Assembly: GCA_002842215.1 (NCBI GenBank)
Contig: PHCC01000020.1
Coordinates: 23,542-87,541, forward strand
Origin: Betaproteobacteria bacterium HGW-Betaproteobacteria-9
GTDB taxonomy: Bacteria > Pseudomonadota > Gammaproteobacteria > Burkholderiales > Burkholderiaceae_C
Length of the DNA: 64,000 nucleotides
Reading direction: 5' to 3'
Positions 54,568 through 63,991 of this stretch are shown in pieces (within the stretch, counting starts at the first letter, position 1; each line of letters begins with the position of its first letter). Made by a program: the position numbers and the translations under genes. A model generated the notes under the pieces. The model was not told the DNA's origin. It was given only the letters and a program-made list of their open reading frames with translations, and searched no databases.

Positions 54568-56787
54568 TCAGTCCGTCCGTTGCGGTTCGCTGCGCTGAAG
54601 TGGGACGGTCTTCAGCCGCAGGGCATTGCCGATGACCGACACCGAGCTCAAGCTCATGGCCAGCGCGGCGATCATGGGCGAGAGCAGCCAGCCGGTGAAC
54701 GGGTACAACAGGCCCGCGGCCAGCGGGATGCCCAGCGCGTTGTAGACAAACGCGAAGGCCAGGTTCTGCTTCATGTTGGCCACAGTGGCCACGGAAAGGT
54801 CCCGTGCGGTGGCGATACCGCGCAGGTCGCCCTTCACCAAGGTGAGCTGGGCGCTGTTCATCGCCACGTCGGTGCCGGTGCCCATGGCGATGCCCACGTC
54901 GGCACGCGCCAGCGCTGGCGCGTCGTTGATGCCGTCGCCCGCCATCGCCACCACGCGGCCCTCGGCCTGGAGTTGTTCGACGAGCTTGAGTTTGTCGGCG
55001 GGCTTGACCTCGCCGTGCACCTCGTCGATGCCCAGGCGCTGGCCTACGGCACGGGCGGTGGTCAGGCCGTCGCCCGTGGCCATGACCACGCGGATGTGGG
55101 CCTGGCGCAGCGAGGCCAGGGCATCGGCCGTGGTGGCCTTGACCGGGTCCGACACCGCCAGCAGGCCCGCCAGCACGTGGTCCACTGCGAGATGCATGAC
55201 GCTGGCGCCCTGCCCACGAAGCGCTTCGGCCTCGGTGGACAGCGGTGACACGTCCACCCCGAGCTGCTGCATCAGCGCCGTGTTGCCCAGCGCCAGCGAG
55301 CGGGAACCCACGACGCCCCGCACGCCGATGCCGGATTCGGAGTCGAACTGCTCGGGCTTGTCCAGCGCCAGCCCCTGCTGCTTCGCGGCCGCCACGATGG
55401 CGGCGGCCAGCGGGTGTTCGCTGCCCTGGTCGAGACTGGCAGCAAGGCGCAGCACGTCGCTTTCCGAAAAGCCCGCGAAGCCCAGCGCCCGCTCGAAGGT
55501 CGGGCGCCCTTCGGTGAGCGTGCCGGTCTTGTCCACGATCAGCGTGTCCACCTTGCGCAGGTTCTCGATGGCGGCGGCGTCGCGGAACAACACGCCCTGC
55601 GTGGCGCCGCGCCCGGTTGCCACCATGATGGACATGGGCGTGGCAAGCCCCAGGGCACAGGGGCAGGCGATGATGAGCACCGCCACCGCGTTGATCAGGG
55701 CGTAGACCCAGCTCGGTTCGGGTCCGAACAGACCCCAGACCAGGAAGGTGAGCAGCGCGATGCCCACCACGCCGACCACGAAGTAGCCCGCCACCTGATC
55801 GGCCATGCGCTGCATGGGCGCGCGCGAGCGCTGCGCCAGGGCCACCATCTGCACAATCTGCGCCAGCACGGTGGCCGATCCCACGTGTTCGGAGCGCATC
55901 ACCAGTGCACCACTGGTGTTGAGCGTGGCGCCAATGAGCTTGTCGCCCACCCGTTTAGTGACCGGCAGCGGCTCGCCGGTGAGCATGGATTCGTCCAGCG
56001 CGCTGCTGCCCTCGACCACCGCGCCGTCCACCGGTACCTTCTCGCCCGGCCGCACACGCAGCAGATCGCCCACGTGGACGTGGCCCAGCGGCACGTCTTC
56101 TTCCTGGCCGTCGGCGTTAATGCGGCGCGCGGTCTTGGGCGCCAGGCCCAGCAGGGAACGAATCGCCGCCGACGTCTGCGAACGCGCCTTGAGCTCCAGC
56201 AACTGGCCCAGCAGGGTGAGCGAGATGATCACCGCAGCGGCTTCGAAATAGACCGCCACGCGCCCCATGGAAAGAAACGAATCGGGGAAGACCTGCGGGG
56301 TCACCGTGGCCACCACGCTGTAGGCAAAGGCCGCGCCCGTTCCCAGGCTGATCAGGGTCCACATGTTGGGGTTGCGGTTCGCGATCGACTGCGCGCCGCG
56401 CACAAAGAAAGGCCAGCCCGCCCACAAGACGATCGGCACCGAGAGCCCGAGTTCGATCCAGCTCTGCACCGCCATGTCGAACCAACCCAGGCTGTGGCCA
56501 AACATGGCCAGCACGGTGACGACCAGGGTGAGCGGCAAGGTCCACCAGAAGCGGTGCTGGAAGTCCCTGAGTTCGGGGTTCTCCTGTTCCTCCAGCTTGG
56601 GCAGCAGCGGCTCCAGCGTCATGCCGCACTTGGGGCAGTTGCCGGGATGGTTCTGGCGCACCTCGGGGTGCATGGGGCAGGTGAAAACGGTGTCCGACGC
56701 CAGGGTGGTCGAGATCGCAGGGGCCACGCTCGACGCAGCAGCCCTGGTGCCCGGCGAAGGCAGATGGTGGTGATGAGGATGATCCAT
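54568..56787 (-). CDS. Second copper/silver P1B ATPase with HMBD N-terminus
   Basis: Predicted 739-residue ATPase. The N-terminus is His-rich ([10 protein letters not shown]) and has a heavy-metal-binding domain [20 protein letters not shown] in place of HMA domains, like SilP and the plasmid CopF-type ATPases. The CPC motif is [20 protein letters not shown], then [12 protein letters not shown] and [20 protein letters not shown]. Starts at 56787 with GGAAAGG upstream; longer frames are unlikely. Differs from the chromosomal-type CopA at 43832, suggesting a second, perhaps silver-linked or periplasm-facing, exporter. Confidence 0.92.
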   Translation of the reverse strand: MDHPHHHHLPSPGTRAAASSVAPAISTTLASDTVFTCPMHPEVRQNHPGNCPKCGMTLEPLLPKLEEQENPELRDFQHRFWWTLPLTLVVTVLAMFGHSLGWFDMAVQSWIELGLSVPIVLWAGWPFFVRGAQSIANRNPNMWTLISLGTGAAFAYSVVATVTPQVFPDSFLSMGRVAVYFEAAAVIISLTLLGQLLELKARSQTSAAIRSLLGLAPKTARRINADGQEEDVPLGHVHVGDLLRVRPGEKVPVDGAVVEGSSALDESMLTGEPLPVTKRVGDKLIGATLNTSGALVMRSEHVGSATVLAQIVQMVALAQRSRAPMQRMADQVAGYFVVGVVGIALLTFLVWGLFGPEPSWVYALINAVAVLIIACPCALGLATPMSIMVATGRGATQGVLFRDAAAIENLRKVDTLIVDKTGTLTEGRPTFERALGFAGFSESDVLRLAASLDQGSEHPLAAAIVAAAKQQGLALDKPEQFDSESGIGVRGVVGSRSLALGNTALMQQLGVDVSPLSTEAEALRGQGASVMHLAVDHVLAGLLAVSDPVKATTADALASLRQAHIRVVMATGDGLTTARAVGQRLGIDEVHGEVKPADKLKLVEQLQAEGRVVAMAGDGINDAPALARADVGIAMGTGTDVAMNSAQLTLVKGDLRGIATARDLSVATVANMKQNLAFAFVYNALGIPLAAGLLYPFTGWLLSPMIAALAMSLSSVSVIGNALRLKTVPLQRSEPQRTD

Positions 56788-56860
56788 GGTCAGTGGCCTT
56801 TCCGTTGCGGATGGTGGGTCGTGGCACCTTCGCGACTTCCACCGCCTTCTTCGGTTGCCC

Positions 56861-57097
56861 TCAGTGCTTGCCAGTGTCCCGGTCCAGCAGCGCCTTCGCC
56901 TGCTCGTAGGCTTCTGGCGTGATGTCGCCCTTTGCCAGTCGACGCCGCAGCAGATCGCGCGGTGACTCACGTTCCGATCGCCGGGAGCGCTGCTGCGGAG
57001 ACCAGACCGCGTAGACCAGGATGATCACCAGAATCAGCCAGAAAATCCACCAGAAGGCGTGCATGCCACCCATGTAGTACCCATGATCAAAAAACAT
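56861..57097 (-). CDS. Small membrane protein with SHOCT domain
   Basis: Predicted 78-residue protein: one transmembrane helix ([17 protein letters not shown]), then a C-terminal SHOCT motif ([20 protein letters not shown]). The role of SHOCT is oligomer formation in several families. Common in copper-resistance clusters. Overlaps the preceding gene by 11 bases with GGAGGT upstream. Confidence 0.85.
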   Translation of the reverse strand: MFFDHGYYMGGMHAFWWIFWLILVIILVYAVWSPQQRSRRSERESPRDLLRRRLAKGDITPEAYEQAKALLDRDTGKH

Positions 57098-57476
57098 GGC
57101 ACCACCTCCAGGTTCCGTTGAGCGCCGCAGCCGGCATGCGCTGCATCATCATGTTCATGCCCTCGTGCATGGCCTTGGTGTGATCAGCCATCAGCGCTTC
57201 ACGCTCGTCCACCGTTGTGGCGGCGGTCATCCGCGTGTGCAGTGCCTGCATGGAGGCCATGTGCTGCTGCATGTGTTGTTGCATCTGCGGCATCGAGGAC
57301 ATGCCCATGGACATGCCGGCCTGAGGTGAGACCTGCTGGATGGCCGTCGCGGAGGGCGAGATGACTGATGCGGTAGCCGGGTGGTGCTGGGCGTGCTCAG
57401 CGGCTTGCTGGGCCGTGGCGGAGAACGCGACGCCCGTGACCGCCACCGCCAGAAGGGCCTGGATCCACTGGGACAT
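57087..57476 (-). CDS. Secreted Met/His-rich protein
   Basis: Predicted 129-residue periplasmic protein with signal peptide (MSQWIQALLAVAVTGVAFSA). The mature protein is rich in Met, His and Gln (GMSMGMSSMPQMQQHMQQHM; MHEGMNMMMQRMP), the composition of copper-binding periplasmic proteins. No named family recognised, though CpxP/Spy-like helices are possible. First gene of a small operon, with a partial CopR box upstream. Confidence 0.8.
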   Translation of the reverse strand: MSQWIQALLAVAVTGVAFSATAQQAAEHAQHHPATASVISPSATAIQQVSPQAGMSMGMSSMPQMQQHMQQHMASMQALHTRMTAATTVDEREALMADHTKAMHEGMNMMMQRMPAAALNGTWRWCHVF

Positions 57477-57618
57477 GTCAATTTCCTTTCATGGCTGGGC
57501 TCTGGCGGAATTGCCAGAGCAGGCCAAGAGGTGATCGGCATCTCATGTGTGGGGGCCCGCACCCTCTTGCCATGCGGTCAATGTAGGCACCGGCCGGGGT
57601 CGGCAAGATGACCCGAAG

Positions 57619-57634
57619 ATGACAAAAAAGTCAG
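57619..57634 (-). promoter_or_regulatory. Imperfect CusR/CopR box
   Basis: On the minus strand CTGACTT-TT-TTGTCAT matches the CusR-type palindrome ATGACAA-N2-TTGTCAT fully in one half and 4 of 7 in the other. It is 143 bases before the Met/His-rich gene and may drive it. Confidence 0.4.
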
Positions 57635-57636
57635 GA

Positions 57637-58140
57637 TCAGCGTAGCGAAGCCTGGTTCGCCTGGCGGTTGATCTCGTTGTGGTGGGCCTGGATATCGGAT
57701 GGCCACCGGGACTTGATCCAGGACAGCACAGCCACGGTGTCGGCATCGCTGAGTGAATCGCCAAAGGCCGGCATGTTGGAGGCGTAGTCCGGCAAGCCTG
57801 CGGCCTTGGCCACGCCCTCTTGGGTGAGACGAATCAACACTTCGTCAGGGTGGTGCCAGGTGTGTCCGGTTTCGTCGTGGGGTGGCGCGGGCAAGCGCCC
57901 GTCGGCACCCCTTTCGCGCCAGTTGGCCTGTCCCTCGAGGTTGGCGCCGTGACAACTGGCACACTGCGCCTGGTAGATCTGCGCCCCCCGTTGGACCAAC
58001 GCAGCGTCATCCGGGCGAAGAACGCCCGTTGGGTTCGACCCGAACGGATCGACGAAGCGCCACCCAACAAAAGCCGCGGCCATTCCTGCCAGTGCGATGC
58101 CGGCCGCAGCAACACGCAGAGGATGGGATCGCAGATTCAC
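57637..58140 (-). CDS. Class I c-type cytochrome
   Basis: Predicted 167-residue periplasmic cytochrome with an N-terminal signal or anchor helix (about 8-28). The haem site is CASCH (about 60-64), with the Met ligand in NMPAFG. Last gene of the multicopper-oxidase operon; its start overlaps the CusF-like gene by four bases. It may pass electrons to or from the oxidase, which is inference. Confidence 0.92.
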   Translation of the reverse strand: MNLRSHPLRVAAAGIALAGMAAAFVGWRFVDPFGSNPTGVLRPDDAALVQRGAQIYQAQCASCHGANLEGQANWRERGADGRLPAPPHDETGHTWHHPDEVLIRLTQEGVAKAAGLPDYASNMPAFGDSLSDADTVAVLSWIKSRWPSDIQAHHNEINRQANQASLR

Positions 58141-58475
58141 TTCGCAGGTTGAATGTCGGTCACTGTCATCTGGCCATGTTCGTTCGTGACCATGAACTGG
58201 ATCTTGGCACCGACGGTGGTCTTGTCCAGCAAGGCCTTGTCCTTGGCCACGAAGACCATGGTCATCCCGGGCATGTCCATGTGCTTGATATCACCGTGCT
58301 TGATGGTGATCTTGCCAGCGTCCTTGTCAATTTTCCTGACCTCGCCGTCGGTCATGCCGGGCATGGCTGCCATGCCCATTTTCCCGTGGTCCATGTTCAT
58401 CTGAGCGAAAGCAGGGCTGCCGACAAAGGCCGTGATCGCCAAAACCGTCGTGTTCAGAAAAAGTTGCATTTTCAT
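58137..58475 (-). CDS. CusF-like periplasmic copper-binding protein
   Basis: Predicted 112-residue protein with signal peptide (ending SPAFA) and a Met/His-rich N-terminal stretch (QMNMDHGKMGMAAMPGM). The barrel part has DKDAGKITIKHGDIKHMDMP and MTMVF, the CusF copper-site layout, though the Trp of E. coli CusF is not seen at that place. Would buffer or hand over Cu(I) in the periplasm. Confidence 0.9.
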   Translation of the reverse strand: MKMQLFLNTTVLAITAFVGSPAFAQMNMDHGKMGMAAMPGMTDGEVRKIDKDAGKITIKHGDIKHMDMPGMTMVFVAKDKALLDKTTVGAKIQFMVTNEHGQMTVTDIQPAK

Positions 58476-58524
58476 CGTGGCTCCTTGAAAGCTTGGGTTG
58501 AAACGTTACCTGATCGAAATCCTG

Positions 58525-59016
58525 TTACCTGGCTGCCACCTTGACCTGGCCTTTCATGCCGGCGTCAAAGTGCCCCACGTGCAGGCAAGCGAAGTCCACG
58601 GCACCGGCCTTGGTGAACTGCCAGATCACGTCACCCTGTTTACCGGGTGCCAGCGAAATCTTGTTGGGCTCGTCGTGCTCCATATCGGGGAACTTCTTCA
58701 TCACCTCGTAGTGCTCCAGCAGCTCCTGTTGCGTGCCCAGGCTGAACTCATGTTTGACACTGTCCGTGTTTTTGAGCACGAAGCGGATCGTTTCACCTTG
58801 CTTGACCTGGATGTCGGCAGGTTTGAAACGCATGCCGTTGATCATGTCCACCTGGATCGTTCTGCTGACCTTCGTTGCCACACCGGGCTTTCCGACCGGC
58901 GAATCGTGGTGCCCGCCTGCATGATTGCCGGCGGCAGAGGCAGCCATAGCGGCCAACGCAACGCTGGCGAAGAACAATGCGGCGCGAGGGAACTGAATGG
59001 ATCGTGCGAATTTCAT
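58525..59016 (-). CDS. Cupredoxin-domain protein (CopI-like)
   Basis: Predicted 163-residue exported blue-copper fold protein. After the signal peptide and a His-rich stretch (NHAGGHHDSP) comes the cupredoxin core. Likely copper ligands are His in SVKHEF and Cys/His/Met in FACLHVGHFDAGM. Homologues lie beside multicopper oxidases in copper-resistance operons. Symbol withheld because the family naming is not firm. Confidence 0.9.
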   Translation of the reverse strand: MKFARSIQFPRAALFFASVALAAMAASAAGNHAGGHHDSPVGKPGVATKVSRTIQVDMINGMRFKPADIQVKQGETIRFVLKNTDSVKHEFSLGTQQELLEHYEVMKKFPDMEHDEPNKISLAPGKQGDVIWQFTKAGAVDFACLHVGHFDAGMKGQVKVAAR

Positions 59017-59085
59017 GTGTGCTCTTTCAATGAATGGACTGTCAGGGGGACGGGGGGGAAGGCCAAAGGATGCGGGCGCGGCGCT

Positions 59086-60471
59086 TCAATGCGACATGCT
59101 TTTGGCCGAGGGTTTGATCGCTGTGGCAGATGCCGGGGTGACATCGCCGCTACCGACGGGGCGCGCCGCTTGCGGGAGCTTGCCATTCCATTCGTAGGCC
59201 ACGGTGCCGTCGGGGAACTTGTAAGGCCCTGGGTCCTTGTAGTCACCCGGCTTCTGGTCCTTGCGCACCTTGAACACGGTGAACATGCCACCCATCTCCA
59301 GCGGGCCAAACTGGCCGGTGCCAGTCATCATGGGTGCGGTGTTGTCCGGTATGGGCATCTGCATCTCGCCCATGTCGGCCATTCCGCGCTCACCCATCAA
59401 CATGTAGTCGGGGGCAACCTTCTGGATCTTGCGGACCAGGCCACGGTGGTCGGCACCGATCATGGTGGGCACGTCGTGGCCCATGGCGTTCATGGTGTGG
59501 TGGCTCTTGTGGCAGTGCATGGCCCAGTCGCCTTCTTCATCGGCGATCAGTTCGATCTGGCGCATCTGGCCCACGGCCACGTCGGTGGTGACTTCGTACC
59601 AGCGTGTGCTCGGCGGTGTCGGTCCGCCGTCGGTGCCCGTCACCAGGAACTCGTGCCCATGCAGGTGGATGGGGTGGTTGGTCATGGTGAGGTTGCCGAT
59701 GCGGATGCGCACACGGTCGTTCAGGCGCACGTTCAAGGTGTCGATGGCCGGGAACACGCGGCTGTTCCAGCACCAGATGTTGAAGTCCGTCATGGTGTTG
59801 ACCTTGGGCGTCTTGCTGCCGGGCTCCACGTCGAAGGCGTTGAGCAAGAAGCAGAAGTCGCGATCCACCTCGCTGATGAGCGGGTGTTTGGCCTTGGGGT
59901 GGGTCACCCACATGCCCATCATGCCCATCGCCATCTGCACCATCTCGTCGGCGTGGGGGTGGTACATGAAGGTGCCGGGACGCCGTGCCTCGAACTCGTA
60001 GACGAAGGTCTTGCCCACGGGGATGGCTGGCTGGGTGAGGCCGCCCACGCCGTCCATGCCGCTGGGCAGGCGCTGGCCATGCCAGTGGACGGTGGTGTGC
60101 TCGGGCAGCTTGTTGGTCACGAAGATGCGCACCCGGTCGCCCTCGACCACCTCGATGGTGGGGCCCGGGCTCTGCCCGTTGTAGCCCCACATGTTGACTT
60201 TGAAGCCGGGCGACACCTCGCGCACCACCGGCTCGGCCACCAGGTGGAATTCCTTGACGCCAGCGTTCATGCGCCAGGGCAGCGTCCAGCCATTGAGCGT
60301 GACCACGGGGTTGTAGGGACGGCCCGTGTTCGGAACCAGCGGCGGTGCGGTGTCCACGGATGTCTGGATGACCGGCTCGGGCAAACCCGCCAGCGCAGAC
60401 CGGGCCACGGCCAGGCCGGCCACGGAGGCTGCGGCGCCGGCAAAAAACTGTCGTCGAGAGTTCGTGTTCAT
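59086..60471 (-). CDS. Periplasmic multicopper oxidase (Tat substrate)
   Basis: Predicted 461-residue laccase-type enzyme, probably oxidising Cu(I) to less toxic Cu(II). A Tat signal is present (SRRQFFAGAAASVAGLAVAR). The four copper-ligand motifs are complete: TVHWHGQRL, MYHPHADEM, NHPIHLHGHEF and MHCHKSHHTMNAM. A Met-rich segment (about 390-425: YMLMGERGMADMGEMQMPIP) may gather copper. The start at 60471 gives the Tat signal; earlier starts do not. Between a TolC-like gene (20 bases) and the cupredoxin gene. Confidence 0.94.
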   Translation of the reverse strand: MNTNSRRQFFAGAAASVAGLAVARSALAGLPEPVIQTSVDTAPPLVPNTGRPYNPVVTLNGWTLPWRMNAGVKEFHLVAEPVVREVSPGFKVNMWGYNGQSPGPTIEVVEGDRVRIFVTNKLPEHTTVHWHGQRLPSGMDGVGGLTQPAIPVGKTFVYEFEARRPGTFMYHPHADEMVQMAMGMMGMWVTHPKAKHPLISEVDRDFCFLLNAFDVEPGSKTPKVNTMTDFNIWCWNSRVFPAIDTLNVRLNDRVRIRIGNLTMTNHPIHLHGHEFLVTGTDGGPTPPSTRWYEVTTDVAVGQMRQIELIADEEGDWAMHCHKSHHTMNAMGHDVPTMIGADHRGLVRKIQKVAPDYMLMGERGMADMGEMQMPIPDNTAPMMTGTGQFGPLEMGGMFTVFKVRKDQKPGDYKDPGPYKFPDGTVAYEWNGKLPQAARPVGSGDVTPASATAIKPSAKSMSH

Positions 60472-60491
60472 TTTTGGCGTTCCATTGGCTT

Positions 60492-61598
60492 TCAGTGCCC
60501 GGCGGTTTTGGGCGCATCCGCACCACCACCCAACGAGACCAAGTTGTCGGGGGAGCCGCCCTGCATCACCCATTGCAGGTCGGTCTCGGCGATCCAGAAG
60601 TCGCGCTGGGCGCCGATCGCATCCACCGTGGCCTGCGCCTGGTTGCGGGTTTCGTCCAACAAGTCCCAAACGCTTTTGAGCATGCCGTTGTAGTGCAGCA
60701 CCGTTTCTTCGGTGATGTACTCGCGCTCCTTCAGAACCACATTGCGGCTGTCAAGCGCGAGCGCATGAGCGGCTGCATAGGCCTGCGTGGCCGACATCGA
60801 ATGCGCCCGGTTGCGCAGACGCTCGGCATTGGGCAACTGCCTCTGGATGGCGGCTGCGCGTTGCGCCAGTTCTGTGCCCGTCAAGGCAACGGCAGGAACA
60901 TCGGGCAGTTGATCGGGCAGGACAACGGCAAACTCGATGCCCGTCAACCCCCATATCTTGATCAGGTTTGTTTGGGCCTGCGCCGCCGCATGCTTCGCCT
61001 TCTGCAGATTCATTCGGGCCGCAGCCTCCGCCAATTGCACCGGCGATTGCTGCAACTTGCTCCAGTTGCCCACGCTGACCATGCGTTTGCCCAACTCATT
61101 GGCCGCCTGGGCCGCCTCCAGGCTGGTTTGCTGGACGCGCACGACCTGCTGTGCCGCAACCGCTTCGATCCAGGTCTTGCGCGCAAGCACCGCCACCTCC
61201 AGCAGTTCGCCCACGTCGTCCACGCGGCGCTGCAGACTGGGGTCCACCTCCATCCAGCGACCGGTGGCAATCATCCGCACGTTTTCAGAACCCAGGCGGT
61301 TCTGTGGTCGAACCAGCTCCCGGTGCACCAGCCAGGCGCGACGCACGGCCTCCTCAGCGGTAGAGACAGCCCATCCATTGGGTTGGCTGGCCGTGGCCGC
61401 TTCGGCTGGCAGATGGGCTTGCTCCCACTTGAGGATGTCGCCGTGGCCTCGCTGGAATGAACCCACCGCGTCGTTGGCGCGGCGCCAATCGGTTTCCTGG
61501 GTGGGAGGGGCTGTCTGCGCGGACAGCGCCAGCGGTGCCACGAGAACGCTGGTCACCAGCAGGTGACCAGCGGCTCGAAGGAAGAGGGGACGTTTCAC
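60492..61598 (-). CDS. TolC-family protein heading the multicopper-oxidase operon
   Basis: Predicted 368-residue protein with signal peptide (VLVAPLALSAQ) and long helices like outer-membrane factors (LARKTWIEAVAAQQVVRVQQ; LGKRMVSVGNWSKLQQSPVQ). It is shorter than normal TolC (about 450) and has only part of the barrel strands, so it may not form a full channel by itself. First gene after the CopR box shared with copRS. Confidence 0.85.
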   Translation of the reverse strand: MKRPLFLRAAGHLLVTSVLVAPLALSAQTAPPTQETDWRRANDAVGSFQRGHGDILKWEQAHLPAEAATASQPNGWAVSTAEEAVRRAWLVHRELVRPQNRLGSENVRMIATGRWMEVDPSLQRRVDDVGELLEVAVLARKTWIEAVAAQQVVRVQQTSLEAAQAANELGKRMVSVGNWSKLQQSPVQLAEAAARMNLQKAKHAAAQAQTNLIKIWGLTGIEFAVVLPDQLPDVPAVALTGTELAQRAAAIQRQLPNAERLRNRAHSMSATQAYAAAHALALDSRNVVLKEREYITEETVLHYNGMLKSVWDLLDETRNQAQATVDAIGAQRDFWIAETDLQWVMQGGSPDNLVSLGGGADAPKTAGH

Positions 61599-61675
61599 TG
61601 CGATCGCTCCTTTTTGATGTGCATCAAACGGGGCGGATTCTGCGGGTGGACGTCCGTCTGTTCCCTGTCGGCTTG

Positions 61676-61691
61676 ATTACAAACTTGTCAT
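61676..61691. promoter_or_regulatory. CusR/CopR box between copR and the multicopper-oxidase operon
   Basis: ATTACAA-AC-TTGTCAT matches the CusR palindrome ATGACAA-N2-TTGTCAT with one mismatch. It lies 53 bases before copR and 78 before the tolC-like start on the other strand, well placed to control both. Confidence 0.8.
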
Positions 61692-61743
61692 CTTTGCCCA
61701 CATGGCCGCCCACAGAGGCAAACTTGCGGCCAGGAGCACAACC

Positions 61744-62430
61744 GTGAAGATTCTGATTGTTGAAGATGAACCCAAGGCGGGGGACTACCTGCGGCAGGGC
61801 TTGCGGGAAGCCGGCTACGTGACGGATCTCGTCACCAACGGCATCGACGGCCTCCACCATGGGCTCGAGGGCGACCACGACCTGGTGATCCTGGACGTCA
61901 TGTTGCCGGGCATGGACGGGTGGCTGGTTCTTCACAATCTGCGCCGCCAGGGGCGGGACATGCCGGTGCTGTTTCTCACGGCCCGCGACCAGGTTGAAGA
62001 CCGTGTCAAAGGACTGGAGTTGGGGGCCGACGACTACCTGATCAAGCCGTTTTCGTTCGCCGAGCTGCTGGCCCGGGTGCGCACCATCCTGCGCCGAGGT
62101 CGTTCGGGTCTGGAGGCCACCACGCTACAGGTGGCCGATCTGGAACTGGACCTGCTGCGCCGGCGCGTGACCCGATCAGGCAAACGCATCGACCTGACCG
62201 CCAAAGAGTTCGGCTTGCTGGAGCTGCTGATGCGCCGCCATGGCGAGGTCCTGCCACGTTCCCTGATTGCCTCCCAGGTGTGGGACGTGAACTTCGACAG
62301 CGACACCAATGTGATCGAGGTGGCCATGCGCCGCCTGAGGGGCAAAGTGGACGATCCATTTGAACCCCGGCTGATTCAGACCGTACGAGGCATGGGCTAT
62401 GTGCTGGAAGAGCCGGAGGAATTGCGCTGA
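61744..62430 (+). CDS. copR: Heavy-metal response regulator (CusR/CopR)
   Basis: Predicted 228-residue OmpR-type regulator. The receiver has [14 protein letters not shown], phosphoacceptor Asp in [15 protein letters not shown], and conserved Lys in [16 protein letters not shown]. The winged-helix domain has [20 protein letters not shown] and [21 protein letters not shown] use the GTG at 61744, seven bases after AGGAG; the upstream ATG at 61702 would add 14 unconserved residues. Overlaps copS by one base. Confidence 0.94.
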   Translation: MKILIVEDEPKAGDYLRQGLREAGYVTDLVTNGIDGLHHGLEGDHDLVILDVMLPGMDGWLVLHNLRRQGRDMPVLFLTARDQVEDRVKGLELGADDYLIKPFSFAELLARVRTILRRGRSGLEATTLQVADLELDLLRRRVTRSGKRIDLTAKEFGLLELLMRRHGEVLPRSLIASQVWDVNFDSDTNVIEVAMRRLRGKVDDPFEPRLIQTVRGMGYVLEEPEELR

Positions 62431-63821
62431 TGCTCGGGCGACTGTCGCTGACCACGCGCCTGACGGCTTTCTATGCACTGGTGTCGGCCACTGTCCTGGT
62501 GGGTCTGGCGATTCTGGTGGCGTTTGCGACGAGCCGACACTTTGTCGAACTGGACCGGGGCTACCTGCAGGACAAGATCGGCCTGGTTCAAAAGATCGTC
62601 GGGGAATCGCCGTCGCCGGACCAGCTGACCAGCCGGCTTGATGAGTTGCTGGACAGTCACCACGGACTCTTCATCGACCTGCGCCAGGGCGATCGTGTGG
62701 TCTATGGGACCGAAGGCATGGCGTTCCCTTCGCGTCCAGTGCCGGAAGGCACCACCCCCACCGACTGGACCCAGGACGATCAAACCCTGCGCGGCCTGAG
62801 CGCTCGCATCGACCCACCTCCGACGCCGTCGAACGAGCCGGGCGCGGGCGGCGCGCCGATGCAGTTGCTGATCGCCCTGGATACCGGGCACCACCTGCAT
62901 TTCATGCGAGCCCTGAGCCAGACACTCGCGCTCTACTCGCTGGGTGCCATCCTGGTCAGCGGCTTCCTGGGCTGGTGGGCGGCGCGCCGCGGCCTGGCGC
63001 CGCTGCGGATCATGAAAGAACGGGCCATGACGGTCACCGCGCAGAAGCTGGACCAGCGCATGCCCGTCGAAGCCGTGCCGGTGGAGTTTGCCGACCTCGC
63101 CGAAAGCCTCAACACCATGCTCGGGCGTCTGCAGGTGGACTTTGTGCGCTTGCAGGCGTTTTCCAGCGACCTGGCCCATGAGCTGAGAACCCCCATCAAC
63201 AACTTGCTGACCCAGACTCAGGTGTCACTGGCTCAAAAGCGCGATGTGGCGGCTTATCAGGACATTCTGGCCTCCAACGCCGAGGAGTTCCAGCGTCTGG
63301 CCCGCATGGTGTCCGACATGTTGCTCCTGGCCAAGACGGAACATGGGGTCCAGCTGCCGAGCCGCGAACGCGTCTCGCTGCACGAGGAAGTGCTGTCCTT
63401 GTTTGACTATTACGATGCCGTGGCGGACGAAAAGCACATCCGCATGGCCCTCGACGGCACCGCCTCCGTCGCCGGTGATCGTCTGATGTTGCGGCGCGCG
63501 ATCAGCAACCTGATGTCGAATGCGATCCGGCACTCAGCCGACGGTTCAGACATCCTGATTTCCATTCGAGTCGATCGGGGCAACATCTCGCTGTGCGTCA
63601 CCAATCATGGGACCACCATCGCACCAGAACATCTTCCTCGCTTGTTCGACCGTTTTTACCGCGTGGACAAATCGCGCAGCCATCCGGAAAGCGACGGGAC
63701 GGGTCTGGGACTTTCTATTACACGGGCCATCATGGCGGCGCACGGGGGTTCGGTCTCCGTGACCTCGGACAAAGGGACCACCTCCTTTTGCCTGTTGTTT
63801 CAAGAGAAACCCGTTGATTGA
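62430..63821 (+). CDS. copS: Heavy-metal sensor histidine kinase (CusS/CopS)
   Basis: Predicted 463-residue membrane kinase. Two transmembrane helices (about 12-34 and 160-182) bound a periplasmic sensor loop. A HAMP domain follows, then H-box AFSSDLAHELRTPINNLLTQ, N-box NLMSNAIRHSADGS, and DRFYRVDKSRS / GTGLGLSITRAIMAAHGG. The partner of CopR. The start ATG shares bases with the copR stop. Confidence 0.94.
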   Translation: MLGRLSLTTRLTAFYALVSATVLVGLAILVAFATSRHFVELDRGYLQDKIGLVQKIVGESPSPDQLTSRLDELLDSHHGLFIDLRQGDRVVYGTEGMAFPSRPVPEGTTPTDWTQDDQTLRGLSARIDPPPTPSNEPGAGGAPMQLLIALDTGHHLHFMRALSQTLALYSLGAILVSGFLGWWAARRGLAPLRIMKERAMTVTAQKLDQRMPVEAVPVEFADLAESLNTMLGRLQVDFVRLQAFSSDLAHELRTPINNLLTQTQVSLAQKRDVAAYQDILASNAEEFQRLARMVSDMLLLAKTEHGVQLPSRERVSLHEEVLSLFDYYDAVADEKHIRMALDGTASVAGDRLMLRRAISNLMSNAIRHSADGSDILISIRVDRGNISLCVTNHGTTIAPEHLPRLFDRFYRVDKSRSHPESDGTGLGLSITRAIMAAHGGSVSVTSDKGTTSFCLLFQEKPVD

Positions 63822-63961
63822 GCGCGCTTGACTTGGCGCAATTGGTCGTGGCCAACGGCTCCCATGCTTGCGATGCGGTTATCGCACGCGAGCCGGTGAA
63901 GTGTGACCCTGTACCCGATTCAGTACCGCTCGGAAGTAGAGATTTCCGGCTCCTCTGAGAT

Positions 63962-63991
63962 CGTCGTTGCAGGCAGTTGCTTGCAACGACG
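63962..63991. other. Perfect inverted repeat near the window end
   Basis: CGTCGTTGCA and TGCAACGACG pair over ten bases around a ten-base loop. There is no U-run, and it is 140 bases past copS. It may be a terminator, an operator, or the edge of a mobile element beyond the window. Confidence 0.5.
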
